A stretch of DNA of 34,239 nucleotides from an uncultured Ruminococcus sp. (GTDB lineage: Bacteria > Bacillota > Clostridia > Oscillospirales > Ruminococcaceae). Both the position numbers and the translations under genes were made by a program. Location: the NCBI GenBank assembly GCA_937902395.1, contig CALGTV010000087.1, positions 1-34,239 on the forward strand, read 5' to 3'. Under the pieces are notes generated by a model that was given only the letters and a program-made list of their open reading frames with translations, was not told where the DNA came from and searched no databases. Position 1 is the first letter of the stretch, and every line of letters starts with the position of its first letter. Below are positions 1 through 7,288 of this stretch, piece by piece.

Positions 1-226
1 AGGGTGAAACCCTTTAGCAGAGTCAAGAGACAGCGTCTCTTGCAGGGTGTGGGACAGCGTCCCATGCAGAGCAAAGCTCTGCGATGCCTTTAGGCGCTCT
101 GCATGGGGTGAATTTCAAAACAGTCCAGCGGACTGTTTTGAAAGAGGGGACGCTCTGCAAGTTAAGCAGCACACCAAATCTTTGATTTGGATTGTGATGC
201 TATATGCTGTGCTGAGAGCGTCCCCT
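1..226 (+). repeat. Compound palindromic element, left copy (multi-hairpin)
   Basis: A run of back-to-back perfect hairpins, mostly with three-base loops: 1-13 (loop GAA; may begin left of the window), 25-41 (loop AGC), 50-64 (loop AGC), 66-82 (loop AAA), 113-143 (14-bp arms, loop AGC) and an outer 12-bp stem 145-156/215-226. The outer stem encloses further stems 167-173/208-214 and 174-180/184-190. The same element lies inverted at 17790-17951. The two copies differ in several stems by changes on both arms that keep the pairing. No convincing protein is encoded. It sits upstream of the promoter of the S1-domain gene. It could be a REP/MITE-like dispersed repeat or a structured RNA; I do not recognise the family. 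Confidence 0.85.
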
Positions 227-252
227 TAAAAATTATCTTATTATAGCTTTTT

Positions 253-280
253 TTGACAGACTGTAATATTTAAGGATAAT
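253..280 (+). promoter_or_regulatory. Probable sigma-A promoter of the S1-domain gene
   Basis: TTGACA at 253-258, 16-bp spacer, GATAAT at 275-280. The predicted start lies very close to the ribosome binding site AAGGAG (287-292), giving an unusually short leader. A shifted start or another promoter is therefore possible. Confidence 0.5.
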
Positions 281-304
281 ATTTTTAAGGAGTAAAAAAT
301 ACAT

Positions 305-745
305 ATGCAGCTTGAAATCGGAAAAATCTACACAGGCAAAGTAAAGGGAATTGCGCAGTACGGCGCTTTCGTCGATATTGACGGCGGCGGCTCCGGTATG
401 GTTCATATTTCCGAAATTTCCAATACCTTTGTAAACGCAATCCGCGACCACCTAACAGAAGGACAGGAAGTAAAGGTTAAGGTTATAGGAATCAACGAAC
501 AGGGCAAGGTAAGCCTATCAATAAAAAAGGCTGAAACTGCCGAGGATTCAGCAAATCCCGAGAAAAAACCTTTCAAAAAGGAACGCAAATTCAACAAACC
601 CAATATATATGAACCAAAAAAGTCAATTCCCCAGTCGGAAATGACTTTTGATGATATGCTTGCACACTTCAAGCAGTCCAGTGAGGAGCGCATCGGCGAC
701 CTCAAACGAAGCACTGACAGAAAAAACGGCACAAGAAGAAAATAA
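305..745 (+). CDS. yabR: S1 RNA-binding domain protein, YabR-like
   Basis: A 146-residue protein. Residues 1-75 form one S1 (OB-fold) RNA-binding domain, with the typical G-x-V-x-G-I-x-x-Y-G-A-F-V strand and the M-V-H-I-S-E-I motif. The rest is a Lys/Arg-rich linker and a C-terminal block (about 115-146: TFDDML, then SSEERIGDLKRSTD) that matches the tail of Bacillus YabR/general stress protein 13-type proteins from memory. Such proteins are cytoplasmic and thought to act on RNA or ribosomes; the exact role is not established. The ATG start has AAGGAG 12 bases upstream. A strong terminator follows the stop, so the gene is monocistronic. It is unrelated in function to the glycan operon that follows. 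Confidence 0.85.
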   Translation: MQLEIGKIYTGKVKGIAQYGAFVDIDGGGSGMVHISEISNTFVNAIRDHLTEGQEVKVKVIGINEQGKVSLSIKKAETAEDSANPEKKPFKKERKFNKPNIYEPKKSIPQSEMTFDDMLAHFKQSSEERIGDLKRSTDRKNGTRRK

Positions 746-752
746 TTAACGC

Positions 753-783
753 ATCCCCTTAATCATTGATTAAGGGGATTTTT
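753..783 (+). terminator. Intrinsic terminator after the S1-domain gene
   Basis: Perfect inverted repeat with arms 753-764 and 768-779 (core ATCCCCTTAATC), followed by a T run to 783. It separates the S1-domain gene from the polysaccharide operon. Confidence 0.85.
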
Positions 784-835
784 GTGCATTTCGACGTATT
801 TTGACAAGCAAATTTGTATTTATTCTCATATTCTA

Positions 836-864
836 TTGACATAGTTTTCCGCATTTGTTATAAT
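836..864 (+). promoter_or_regulatory. Promoter of the polysaccharide operon
   Basis: Consensus sigma-A promoter: TTGACA 836-841, 17-bp spacer, TATAAT 859-864. It lies between the terminator at 753-783 and the first glycan gene at 924, and is the only good promoter seen before the tightly packed genes 924-8552. Confidence 0.85.
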
Positions 865-896
865 GAATGTATATGCAAACAAATAGAGGAGCGGTA

Positions 897-917
897 ATGC
901 TCCAAGGACTTTTTTAA
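897..917 (+). promoter_or_regulatory. Possible six-codon leader ORF (MLQGLF) before the sugar transferase gene
   Basis: ATG at 897 has AGAGGAG (885-891) at good spacing and reads six codons to TAA at 915-917, six bases before the ATG of the sugar transferase gene. That gene's own SD-like AAGGA (904-908) is about 15 bases from its start, so coupled reinitiation from the leader is plausible. GAGC/GCTC (890s-902) can also pair across the leader start. It may equally be chance. Confidence 0.3.
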
Positions 918-923
918 TATATT

Positions 924-2297
924 ATGAAAAGAGACAAATTCAAACGATTGATTTCATTTGTGCTTGCGTTCTTTCTTGTGATGATACTGACCGCAGGCTT
1001 CGGTATCGTGTGGTATACCTACTACAGCGATACCATAGTACTCCCCTACTACCGACGCGGTAACTGGGTGCTAATTGGCATATACTGTATGCTTGTATGG
1101 GTATTTTTCAAGGCATACGGCGGCTTCAAGCTGGGATATCTGAAAAAGACGGATATGCTTTATTCACAGCTTATATCAATTGCCTGTGTGGATTTTGTAT
1201 CCTATTTTCTAATAAGCCTTATTGGACGGCATTTTCTTGCAGTTTCACCCATGCTTATACTCACCTTTGCGGATTTCGGCTTTATATCCCTGTGGACGCT
1301 TTTGACGGATAAGATATACTTTCTGCTCTATCCCCCGAGAAAGCTTATAATACTCTATGGCAGCCACCAGGCAGCTTCTTTGGTGCTCAAAATGAGCCAG
1401 AGAGTTGATAAGTATATGATATGCGAATCCATAAGCATAAACGAGGATACAGAAAAAATCCGCGAACTTATCCTCAGATACGAAGGAGTTATTATATGCG
1501 ATATACCAGCGGAACTTCGCAACGATTATGTGAAATTCTGCTACGAAAACTCAATACGTGCGTATATCGCCCCTAAAATCTCCGATATTATCATAAGAGG
1601 CGCTGACGATATACGTCTCTTCGATACCCCACTGCTTCTCAGCAGAAACTACGGTCTTGATTTTGAACAGAGGCTTTTAAAGCGTATTTTCGATATCGTA
1701 TTTTCACTTGTTGTAATAACACTCCTTTCTCCTGTAATGCTTATATCTGCAATTGCCGTAAAGCTTTACGACGGCGGACCTGTTCTTTATAAGCAGAAAC
1801 GTCTTACCATTGACGAAAAGGAATTTTATATCTACAAATTCCGCAGTATGATTACTGACGCGGAGAAAAAAGGCGGATTTCAGCTTGCTACCGATGATGA
1901 TCCCCGTATAACTCCTGTGGGAAAAATCCTGCGCAAAATACGTATGGATGAGCTCCCGCAGCTTTTCAACATTCTCAAAGGAGAAATGTCAGTAGTTGGA
2001 CCGCGCCCCGAGCGTCCTGAATTTACGGAGCTTTACAAAAAGAAAATGCCCGAATTCACTTTCAGACTTAAAGTGAAAGCAGGTCTTACAGGCTACGCGC
2101 AGGTTACGGGAGCATACGACACATCCCCCTATGACAAGCTGAAAATGGATATGATGTACATTGAGAATTACTCATTCAGACTTGATTTGCAGATAATTCT
2201 CATGACAATAAAAACCATGCTTTTTCCGCCGAAATCCAACGCACAGGAAAGCCTTGGAATCCTGGCAGACAAAAGCGACCACAACAACGACACATAA
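924..2297 (+). CDS. Polyprenyl-phosphate sugar-1-phosphate transferase (WbaP/CpsE type)
   Basis: A 457-residue membrane enzyme that should start a glycan by moving a sugar-1-phosphate from a nucleotide sugar to undecaprenyl phosphate. Residues 1-135 carry about four to five hydrophobic segments. A middle stretch (about 138-235) resembles the CoA-binding-like fold of this family. The catalytic bacterial sugar transferase domain begins near 250: membrane segment 258-281, K-F-R-S-M at 305-309, R-M-D-E-L-P with the catalytic Asp-Glu at 342-343, and V-G-P-R-P-E at 358-363. Length and domain order fit the large three-part WbaP/CpsE form. It is the first gene of the operon, as expected for the initiating transferase. 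The sugar transferred (glucose, galactose or another) cannot be read from the sequence. Confidence 0.9.
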   Translation: MKRDKFKRLISFVLAFFLVMILTAGFGIVWYTYYSDTIVLPYYRRGNWVLIGIYCMLVWVFFKAYGGFKLGYLKKTDMLYSQLISIACVDFVSYFLISLIGRHFLAVSPMLILTFADFGFISLWTLLTDKIYFLLYPPRKLIILYGSHQAASLVLKMSQRVDKYMICESISINEDTEKIRELILRYEGVIICDIPAELRNDYVKFCYENSIRAYIAPKISDIIIRGADDIRLFDTPLLLSRNYGLDFEQRLLKRIFDIVFSLVVITLLSPVMLISAIAVKLYDGGPVLYKQKRLTIDEKEFYIYKFRSMITDAEKKGGFQLATDDDPRITPVGKILRKIRMDELPQLFNILKGEMSVVGPRPERPEFTELYKKKMPEFTFRLKVKAGLTGYAQVTGAYDTSPYDKLKMDMMYIENYSFRLDLQIILMTIKTMLFPPKSNAQESLGILADKSDHNNDT

Positions 2298-2333
2298 TGA
2301 GATGACGCAATCTCAGGAAAAAGAGGATTAACT

Positions 2334-3398
2334 ATGAAGATAACAGCAGTTATTATGGCAGGCGGCAAGGGCGAAAGATTCTGGCCGAAAAGCCGTATAT
2401 CACGCCCAAAGCAGTTCCTTTCCCTCACATCAGACGGCGAAACAATGATTCAGAAAACAGTGAAAAGACTTCTTCCACTGGTTGCCGCAGAGGATATATA
2501 TATATCCACCAATGAGATGTACCGTCATCTTGCAGAGGAACAGCTTCCCGATATACCCAAGGAAAACATACTCTGCGAGCCTGCTCCGAGAAATACAGCT
2601 CCGTGTATAGCTTTTTCTGCGGCTGTAATCGGCAGAAAATACGACGACGCAGTTATGATGGTTCTCCCCTCTGACCACCTTATCGGAATTGAGGATATAT
2701 ATATCAACACGCTGAAAAAGGCAGTTTCCGTGGCTGAAAGCGGAAACAATCTCGTAACTGTTGGCATAACTCCCACATATGCGGAAACAGGCTATGGCTA
2801 TATCAATTTCGGCAATGAGGCAGGTGACGCTTACGAGGTTGAGCGTTTCGTGGAAAAGCCCGACCTTGAAACTGCCGAAAAATATCTTGCTTCGGGAAAA
2901 TATCTCTGGAACAGCGGTATGTTTATCTGGAAGATTTCTTCCATTATGAACAATATTGAAAAGTTCATGCCTGAGGTATACAGCGGCGCAGTTAAAATAG
3001 GCGAGGCTTTCGGCACTCCCGATTTCAATGAAGTCCTTGAAAGAGAGTTTACAGCCATGCCAAGCGAATCCGTGGATTTCGGAATCATGGAAAAAGCTGA
3101 GAATATCTATACTATCCCCGGCAGCTTCGGCTGGGACGACGTTGGCAGCTGGCTTGCCGTTGAGCGTATCAACGATACCGACAATGATAACAACTACACC
3201 GAGGGCAATGTATGCTTTACAGATATAAAGAATACAACAGTATGCGGCGGAAAAAGACTTGTTGCCGCTGTAGGTGTTGAAGATATAATCATAGTTGACA
3301 CAGACGACGCAGTCCTTGTGTGCTCCAAGAACAGCACTCAGGACGTTAAGAAAATCATCGCCCAGCTTAAAGAACAGGGCAAAAATAATTTGTTATAA
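2334..3398 (+). CDS. manC: Mannose-1-phosphate guanylyltransferase
   Basis: A 354-residue cytoplasmic nucleotidyltransferase making GDP-mannose from GTP and mannose-1-phosphate. The N-terminal signature M-A-G-G-K-G-E-R-F-W-P is at 8-18 and R-P-K-Q-F-L at 24-29, both typical of ManC. E-K-P and W-N-S-G-M-F-I-W motifs follow in the middle, and G-S-F-G-W-D-D-V-G-S-W in the last third. It has the length of the single-domain enzyme and lacks the phosphomannose isomerase domain of the bifunctional form. AGAGGA lies just upstream of the ATG. It directly precedes gmd, giving the first committed step to GDP-6-deoxyhexoses. Phosphomannomutase and mannose-6-phosphate isomerase are not in the window. Confidence 0.93.
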   Translation: MKITAVIMAGGKGERFWPKSRISRPKQFLSLTSDGETMIQKTVKRLLPLVAAEDIYISTNEMYRHLAEEQLPDIPKENILCEPAPRNTAPCIAFSAAVIGRKYDDAVMMVLPSDHLIGIEDIYINTLKKAVSVAESGNNLVTVGITPTYAETGYGYINFGNEAGDAYEVERFVEKPDLETAEKYLASGKYLWNSGMFIWKISSIMNNIEKFMPEVYSGAVKIGEAFGTPDFNEVLEREFTAMPSESVDFGIMEKAENIYTIPGSFGWDDVGSWLAVERINDTDNDNNYTEGNVCFTDIKNTTVCGGKRLVAAVGVEDIIIVDTDDAVLVCSKNSTQDVKKIIAQLKEQGKNNLL

Positions 3399-3413
3399 CA
3401 GAAAGGCATATCT

Positions 3414-4433
3414 ATGAAAAATGCACTTATTACAGGAATCACAGGTCAGGACGGCTCTTATCTTGCAGAACTTCTTCTCGAAAAGGGATATAATGTATAC
3501 GGTATCTGGCGCAGAAAGGCTACAGTAGATTACGGCAATATCGCGCACTTAAAGGATAAAATCACTCTTATCTATGCAGATATGACAGACCCCATATCCC
3601 TTATCACAGCTATGAAGATTTCACAGGCTGACGAGGTTTACAACCTTGCGGCGCAGTCCTTTGTTTCTACAAGCTGGGATACTCCCATAGGTACAGCAGA
3701 TATCAACGCTATAGGCGTTACAAATATGCTGGAGGCTATACGCATTGTGAAGCCCGAAGCCCGTTTCTATCAGGCTTCTACATCTGAAATGTTCGGTCTT
3801 GTACAGGAAACTCCCCAGAAAGAGACAACTCCCTTTTACCCCAGAAGTCCATATGGAGTTGCAAAGCTTTACGGTCACTGGATTACAAAGAATTACCGCG
3901 AAAGCTACAATATGTTTGCCTGCTCAGGTATACTTTTCAACCACGAAAGCGAAAGACGCGGACTTGAATTTGTTACAAGAAAAATTACAGATGCCGCTGT
4001 CCGTATAAGCCTTGGCTTGCAGGAGTGCGTAGAGCTTGGAAATCTTGACGCAAAACGCGATTGGGGACATTCCAAGGATTATGTCCGCGCTATGTGGCTC
4101 ATGCTCCAGCAGGATACCCCCGACGATTACGTTATTGCTACAAACGAGACAAGAACAGTCCGTGAATTTGCTGAAATTGCTTTCCGCTGCGCAGGAATCG
4201 ACGTAGAATGGCAGGGCACAGGAGTTGAGGAAATCGGCATAAACAAGGCAAACGGAAAGGTTGTCGTAAAGGTAAACAAGAATTTCTTCCGTCCTGCCGA
4301 GGTTGATATTCTATTAGGAAATCCTGCAAAGGCAGAGGAAAAACTTGGCTGGAAGCGCGAAATCAGCTTTGCACAGCTTGTTGAGCGTATGGTTAAAAAT
4401 GACCTTGAACTCGTGAAAAAAGAGTTAAAATAA
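3414..4433 (+). CDS. gmd: GDP-mannose 4,6-dehydratase
   Basis: A 339-residue short-chain dehydrogenase/reductase that converts GDP-D-mannose to GDP-4-keto-6-deoxy-D-mannose with bound NADP. The Rossmann motif G-I-T-G-Q-D-G is at 8-14, the paired arginines typical of Gmd at 33-34, S-T-S-E-M-F-G around 122-128, and the catalytic Y-x-x-x-K at Tyr147/Lys151. Length is slightly below the common 345-370. It starts 15 bases after manC, with AAAGG upstream. Its product is most likely used by the Rmd-like reductase at 7285. Confidence 0.93.
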   Translation: MKNALITGITGQDGSYLAELLLEKGYNVYGIWRRKATVDYGNIAHLKDKITLIYADMTDPISLITAMKISQADEVYNLAAQSFVSTSWDTPIGTADINAIGVTNMLEAIRIVKPEARFYQASTSEMFGLVQETPQKETTPFYPRSPYGVAKLYGHWITKNYRESYNMFACSGILFNHESERRGLEFVTRKITDAAVRISLGLQECVELGNLDAKRDWGHSKDYVRAMWLMLQQDTPDDYVIATNETRTVREFAEIAFRCAGIDVEWQGTGVEEIGINKANGKVVVKVNKNFFRPAEVDILLGNPAKAEEKLGWKREISFAQLVERMVKNDLELVKKELK

Positions 4434-4466
4434 AAGGAAATACCTAAAGATAAGGAATGAAAAACT

Positions 4467-4727
4467 ATGAAAAATGGTATTATTGGCACTGAAAAAGGCG
4501 GATATGACAAAAAAGATGTTCTGGCTAAAATTGACGCTTTTATGGAGCTTTTCAAGAAAATGCAGAATGGCATATCTTCCGCCGAAGCAAAAGAAACGCT
4601 TATTGAAATAAGCAAAATGCCACTTAACGAAGTTGACAGCGACACTGAGGGATTTGCTAAACACGATACAAACGGCTATTTTTCAAAGCTTGAATATGAT
4701 ACAATTTCATATTTCATGAAGCCATAA
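4467..4727 (+). CDS. Small hypothetical protein, first of a tandem paralogous pair
   Basis: An 86-residue protein I do not recognise. It aligns end to end with the next gene product: shared E-K-G-G-Y-D-K near the N-terminus, a helical segment with N-G-x-S-x-x-E-A in the middle, M-P-x-N-x-V, then G-F-x-x-x-D-T-x-x-Y-x-x-K-L-E near the C-terminus. The G-G-Y-D-K-x-x-V segment and the later D-T-x-x-Y block recall the G-Y-D-x-x-x-V-D motif of DivIVA-type domains; this is a visual resemblance, not a proven homology. No signal peptide or membrane segment. AAGGAA lies upstream of the ATG. Its place between gmd and the glycosyltransferases suggests a role linked to the glycan, perhaps as a scaffold or regulator. 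Confidence 0.75.
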   Translation: MKNGIIGTEKGGYDKKDVLAKIDAFMELFKKMQNGISSAEAKETLIEISKMPLNEVDSDTEGFAKHDTNGYFSKLEYDTISYFMKP

Positions 4728-4739
4728 AGGAGAAATAAG

Positions 4740-5003
4740 ATGCCGGACATATTAAGAAGTGAAAAGGGCGGCTATGATAAATCACAAGCCCTTATGAAAA
4801 TTCAGGCGTACAACCTGCTTCTCATGACAATTGAAAACGGCATGTCATACGATGAAGCAATGAACGAGCTTGAAAGGCTCAGGGCGATGCCTATAAACAC
4901 GGTAAAATCAGGCAGATTTTTCAGCAAAACCGGATTTTCAAGAGAAGATACCGACGCATACATTGCAAAATTGGAAAATCAAATTATTGACGCATTAAAA
5001 TAG
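4740..5003 (+). CDS. Small hypothetical protein, second of a tandem paralogous pair
   Basis: An 87-residue soluble protein, paralogous to the preceding gene product (shared E-K-G-G-Y-D-K, K-I-x-A, N-G-M-S, M-P-I-N-T-V and D-T-D-A-Y-I-A-K-L-E blocks). It has an ideal AAAGGAG site seven bases before the ATG. A 12-base gap separates the pair and another 12 bases separates it from the following glycosyltransferase, so all are cotranscribed. The two proteins diverge in the linker (about 58-68) and at the N-terminus, which argues against a very recent duplication. They may pair with each other. No function can be assigned from sequence alone. Confidence 0.75.
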   Translation: MPDILRSEKGGYDKSQALMKIQAYNLLLMTIENGMSYDEAMNELERLRAMPINTVKSGRFFSKTGFSREDTDAYIAKLENQIIDALK

Positions 5004-5015
5004 GGTGATAAACAA

Positions 5016-6161
5016 ATGAAAATTTCATTCGACGCGGTGCCGATTATAAACGGCGGAATGACAGGAATCGGTTGGTGCGAGGTAGGTCAAACCATGGCTA
5101 TGGCAAGACTTCACCCCGAGGATAACTTCTACTACAGCTTTTTTTCCCGCAAGGACGACCACATAAAGCTCGAAAAGCTTGCACCATTCTCCAAGGATAT
5201 CGGAGCGCATATCGGGCATTTTTCAGGACTTGCATACCGCACCGCAAGCCTTGTTCTGCCTATACCATACAAATGGTTTTTCGGCAAGGAAATGGATATC
5301 ACTCATTTTTTCAACTACATCGCACCGCCAGGAGTTCACGGAAAAACAGTAATCACCGTACATGATATGGTGTATAAGTCATTCCCCGAAACTGTCCGCG
5401 GACGTACAAAGAAAATGCTTGACACAGGCCTTGCCCCCTCTATGAAAAGGGCAGATATCATTGTAACCGATTCTGAATTTTCCAAAACGGAGATAATAAA
5501 GTATTTTCCGCAGCACGAAGCGAAAATCCGTGTTGTGCCCTGCGGTGTTGACTTAGAAAAATTCAAGCCCTGCGATACACCGGAACGTATCCCGGAGGTT
5601 AAAAAAAGTCTTGGAATCGAAGGTGAATACTTCCTGTATCTCGGCACAATCGAGCCGAGAAAGAATCTGGAAAGGCTCATAAACGCATATAACATCTTCT
5701 GTCAGCGCGAAAAGGACGCTCCAAAGCTTGTCCTTGCAGGCGGCAAAGGCTGGCTTTACGACAGCATTTTCCAGCGCGTTACAGACCTGAAGCTGACAGA
5801 CAAAGTCATATTCACACAGTACATTCCCTCTGAGGATATGAATCCCCTTATGTGCGGCGCATTGGCATTTGTTTTCCCCTCAATTTACGAGGGATTCGGT
5901 ATGCCGCCCCTTGAAGCAATGGCATGCGGAGTTCCCGTACTTGCCTCAAATGCCGCTTCGCTTCCCGAAGTTACAGGGGATTGCGCTGTTTCCTGTGACC
6001 CATACTCCGAGGAGGACATAGCAGAGGGACTTCACAAACTTTACAGCGATTCCGCACTGAGAGCCGATTTAAGCCGCCGAGGTCTTGAACGGGCAAAAAC
6101 TCTCACATGGGATAACTCCGCAGAAATCCTCTACAGCGTCTACAAGGAACTTATGAAATGA
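5016..6161 (+). CDS. GT4 family glycosyltransferase
   Basis: A 381-residue GT-B fold, retaining glycosyltransferase, cytoplasmic or membrane-peripheral. The N-terminal half has G-G-M-T-G-I-G-W (13-20), a glycine-rich acceptor-side motif. The C-terminal half has L-G-T-I-E-P-R-K-N-L (209-218), typical of mannosyl- and rhamnosyltransferases, and the E-x7-E motif at Glu292-Glu300 within E-G-F-G-M-P-P-L-E. The setting with ManC, Gmd and Rmd suggests GDP-mannose or GDP-D-rhamnose as donor; linkage and acceptor cannot be told. The gene overlaps the next glycosyltransferase by four bases (ATGA), indicating translational coupling. Confidence 0.88.
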   Translation: MKISFDAVPIINGGMTGIGWCEVGQTMAMARLHPEDNFYYSFFSRKDDHIKLEKLAPFSKDIGAHIGHFSGLAYRTASLVLPIPYKWFFGKEMDITHFFNYIAPPGVHGKTVITVHDMVYKSFPETVRGRTKKMLDTGLAPSMKRADIIVTDSEFSKTEIIKYFPQHEAKIRVVPCGVDLEKFKPCDTPERIPEVKKSLGIEGEYFLYLGTIEPRKNLERLINAYNIFCQREKDAPKLVLAGGKGWLYDSIFQRVTDLKLTDKVIFTQYIPSEDMNPLMCGALAFVFPSIYEGFGMPPLEAMACGVPVLASNAASLPEVTGDCAVSCDPYSEEDIAEGLHKLYSDSALRADLSRRGLERAKTLTWDNSAEILYSVYKELMK

Positions 6162-7288
6162 AGAAACTGAAAGTACTGGAAGTCAACAAAGCGTATTTTC
6201 CGCATATTGGCGGAATTGAAACTCTTGTAAAGCAGTATTCCGAAGAACTGGGACAATTCGGCGCTCAGGTGCGCACCCTTGTATGCCGTGACGGAAAAGG
6301 CGGCACAATAAGGGAAAAAGTCAACGGCGTACCCGTTATCCGCTCAGGAAGTATGGGAACTTATTTTTCCTGTCCCCTGTCCCTGCATTTTATAAGAGAA
6401 TTTCGCAGAATGGCTAAAAAAGCAGATGTTATCCATATACATCTGCCCTTTCCCCTTGCGGATTTTGCACTGCTTTTGTCGGGATACAAGGGGAAAGTTG
6501 CAGTTTCATGGCACAGCGATATCGTAAAGCAGAAAAAACTGCTGTTTTTCTATAAGCCGCTGCTGAAATATCTGCTGAACCGCGCAGATATGATATTCAC
6601 CGCAACTGAGGGGCATATAAACGGCTCTGATTTTCTCCCTGAATATCGCGAAAAATGCCGCATACTCCCCTATGGTATAACCGTTGAGGATTACCTTGGA
6701 ATCGAAAGAAAACCTGTCCTCACGGAGAAACTTACGGATAAAAACAGCGTTAAAATATTTTTCACAGGACGGCTTGTGTACTATAAAGGTGTGGATATCC
6801 TGCTGAAAGCCTTTGCAAAGGTGAAAAACTGCGAGCTTTTCATTGCAGGCACCGGTGAGCTTGAAGCCTCCCTGAAAGCCTATGCGGAATCCCATAATCT
6901 TTCGGATAAGGTGCATTTTCTCGGATTCCTCCCCGACGACGAGCTGAAACAGGCATACGCAGACTGCGATATATTCGTATTGCCCTCAGTGGCAAAAAGC
7001 GAAGCATTTGGCATAGTCCAGCTTGAAGCCATGGTTTACGGAAAGCCTGTGATAAATACATCTCTGCCATCGGGAGTACCATATGTAAGCAATGACGGCG
7101 AAACGGGACTGACTGTTCCTCCCTCCGATGCGAAGGCTCTTGCAAAGGCAATAACCAGACTTGCAGAAGATAAAACGCTCCGCGAAAAACTGGGAAAAAA
7201 TGCGGCTGTCCGTGTATATAAAAACTTCAACGAAAAGGACGTAATCCGCAGACTTTACGAATATCTTGCAGAGGAGGCGGCAGAATGA
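6158..7288 (+). CDS. GT4 family glycosyltransferase
   Basis: A 376-residue GT-B glycosyltransferase. N-terminal acceptor-side motif F-P-H-I-G-G-I-E (14-21), Trp-His-Ser-Asp at 118-121, donor-side F-T-G-R-L-V-Y-Y-K-G (202-211), and E-x7-E at Glu282-Glu290 in E-A-F-G-I-V-Q-L-E. It belongs to the same broad GT4 family as the gene before it but is clearly a different subfamily, so the two probably make different linkages. It overlaps both neighbours by four bases, the tightest part of the operon. The donor is probably GDP-linked by context only. Confidence 0.88.
   Translation: MKKLKVLEVNKAYFPHIGGIETLVKQYSEELGQFGAQVRTLVCRDGKGGTIREKVNGVPVIRSGSMGTYFSCPLSLHFIREFRRMAKKADVIHIHLPFPLADFALLLSGYKGKVAVSWHSDIVKQKKLLFFYKPLLKYLLNRADMIFTATEGHINGSDFLPEYREKCRILPYGITVEDYLGIERKPVLTEKLTDKNSVKIFFTGRLVYYKGVDILLKAFAKVKNCELFIAGTGELEASLKAYAESHNLSDKVHFLGFLPDDELKQAYADCDIFVLPSVAKSEAFGIVQLEAMVYGKPVINTSLPSGVPYVSNDGETGLTVPPSDAKALAKAITRLAEDKTLREKLGKNAAVRVYKNFNEKDVIRRLYEYLAEEAAE

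Noticed and set aside
1..226. CRISPR array
   Set aside because: The repeated units are palindromes of differing sequence with no constant repeat-spacer rhythm and no cas genes nearby.
47..229. 60-codon open frame in the left hairpin element
   Set aside because: It runs through the palindromes, has no good ribosome binding site, and its composition follows the repeat. It is a by-product of the element.
4127..4645. 172-codon antisense frame across gmd and the first small gene
   Set aside because: Ser/Phe-rich shadow frame lying over two genes with good starts.
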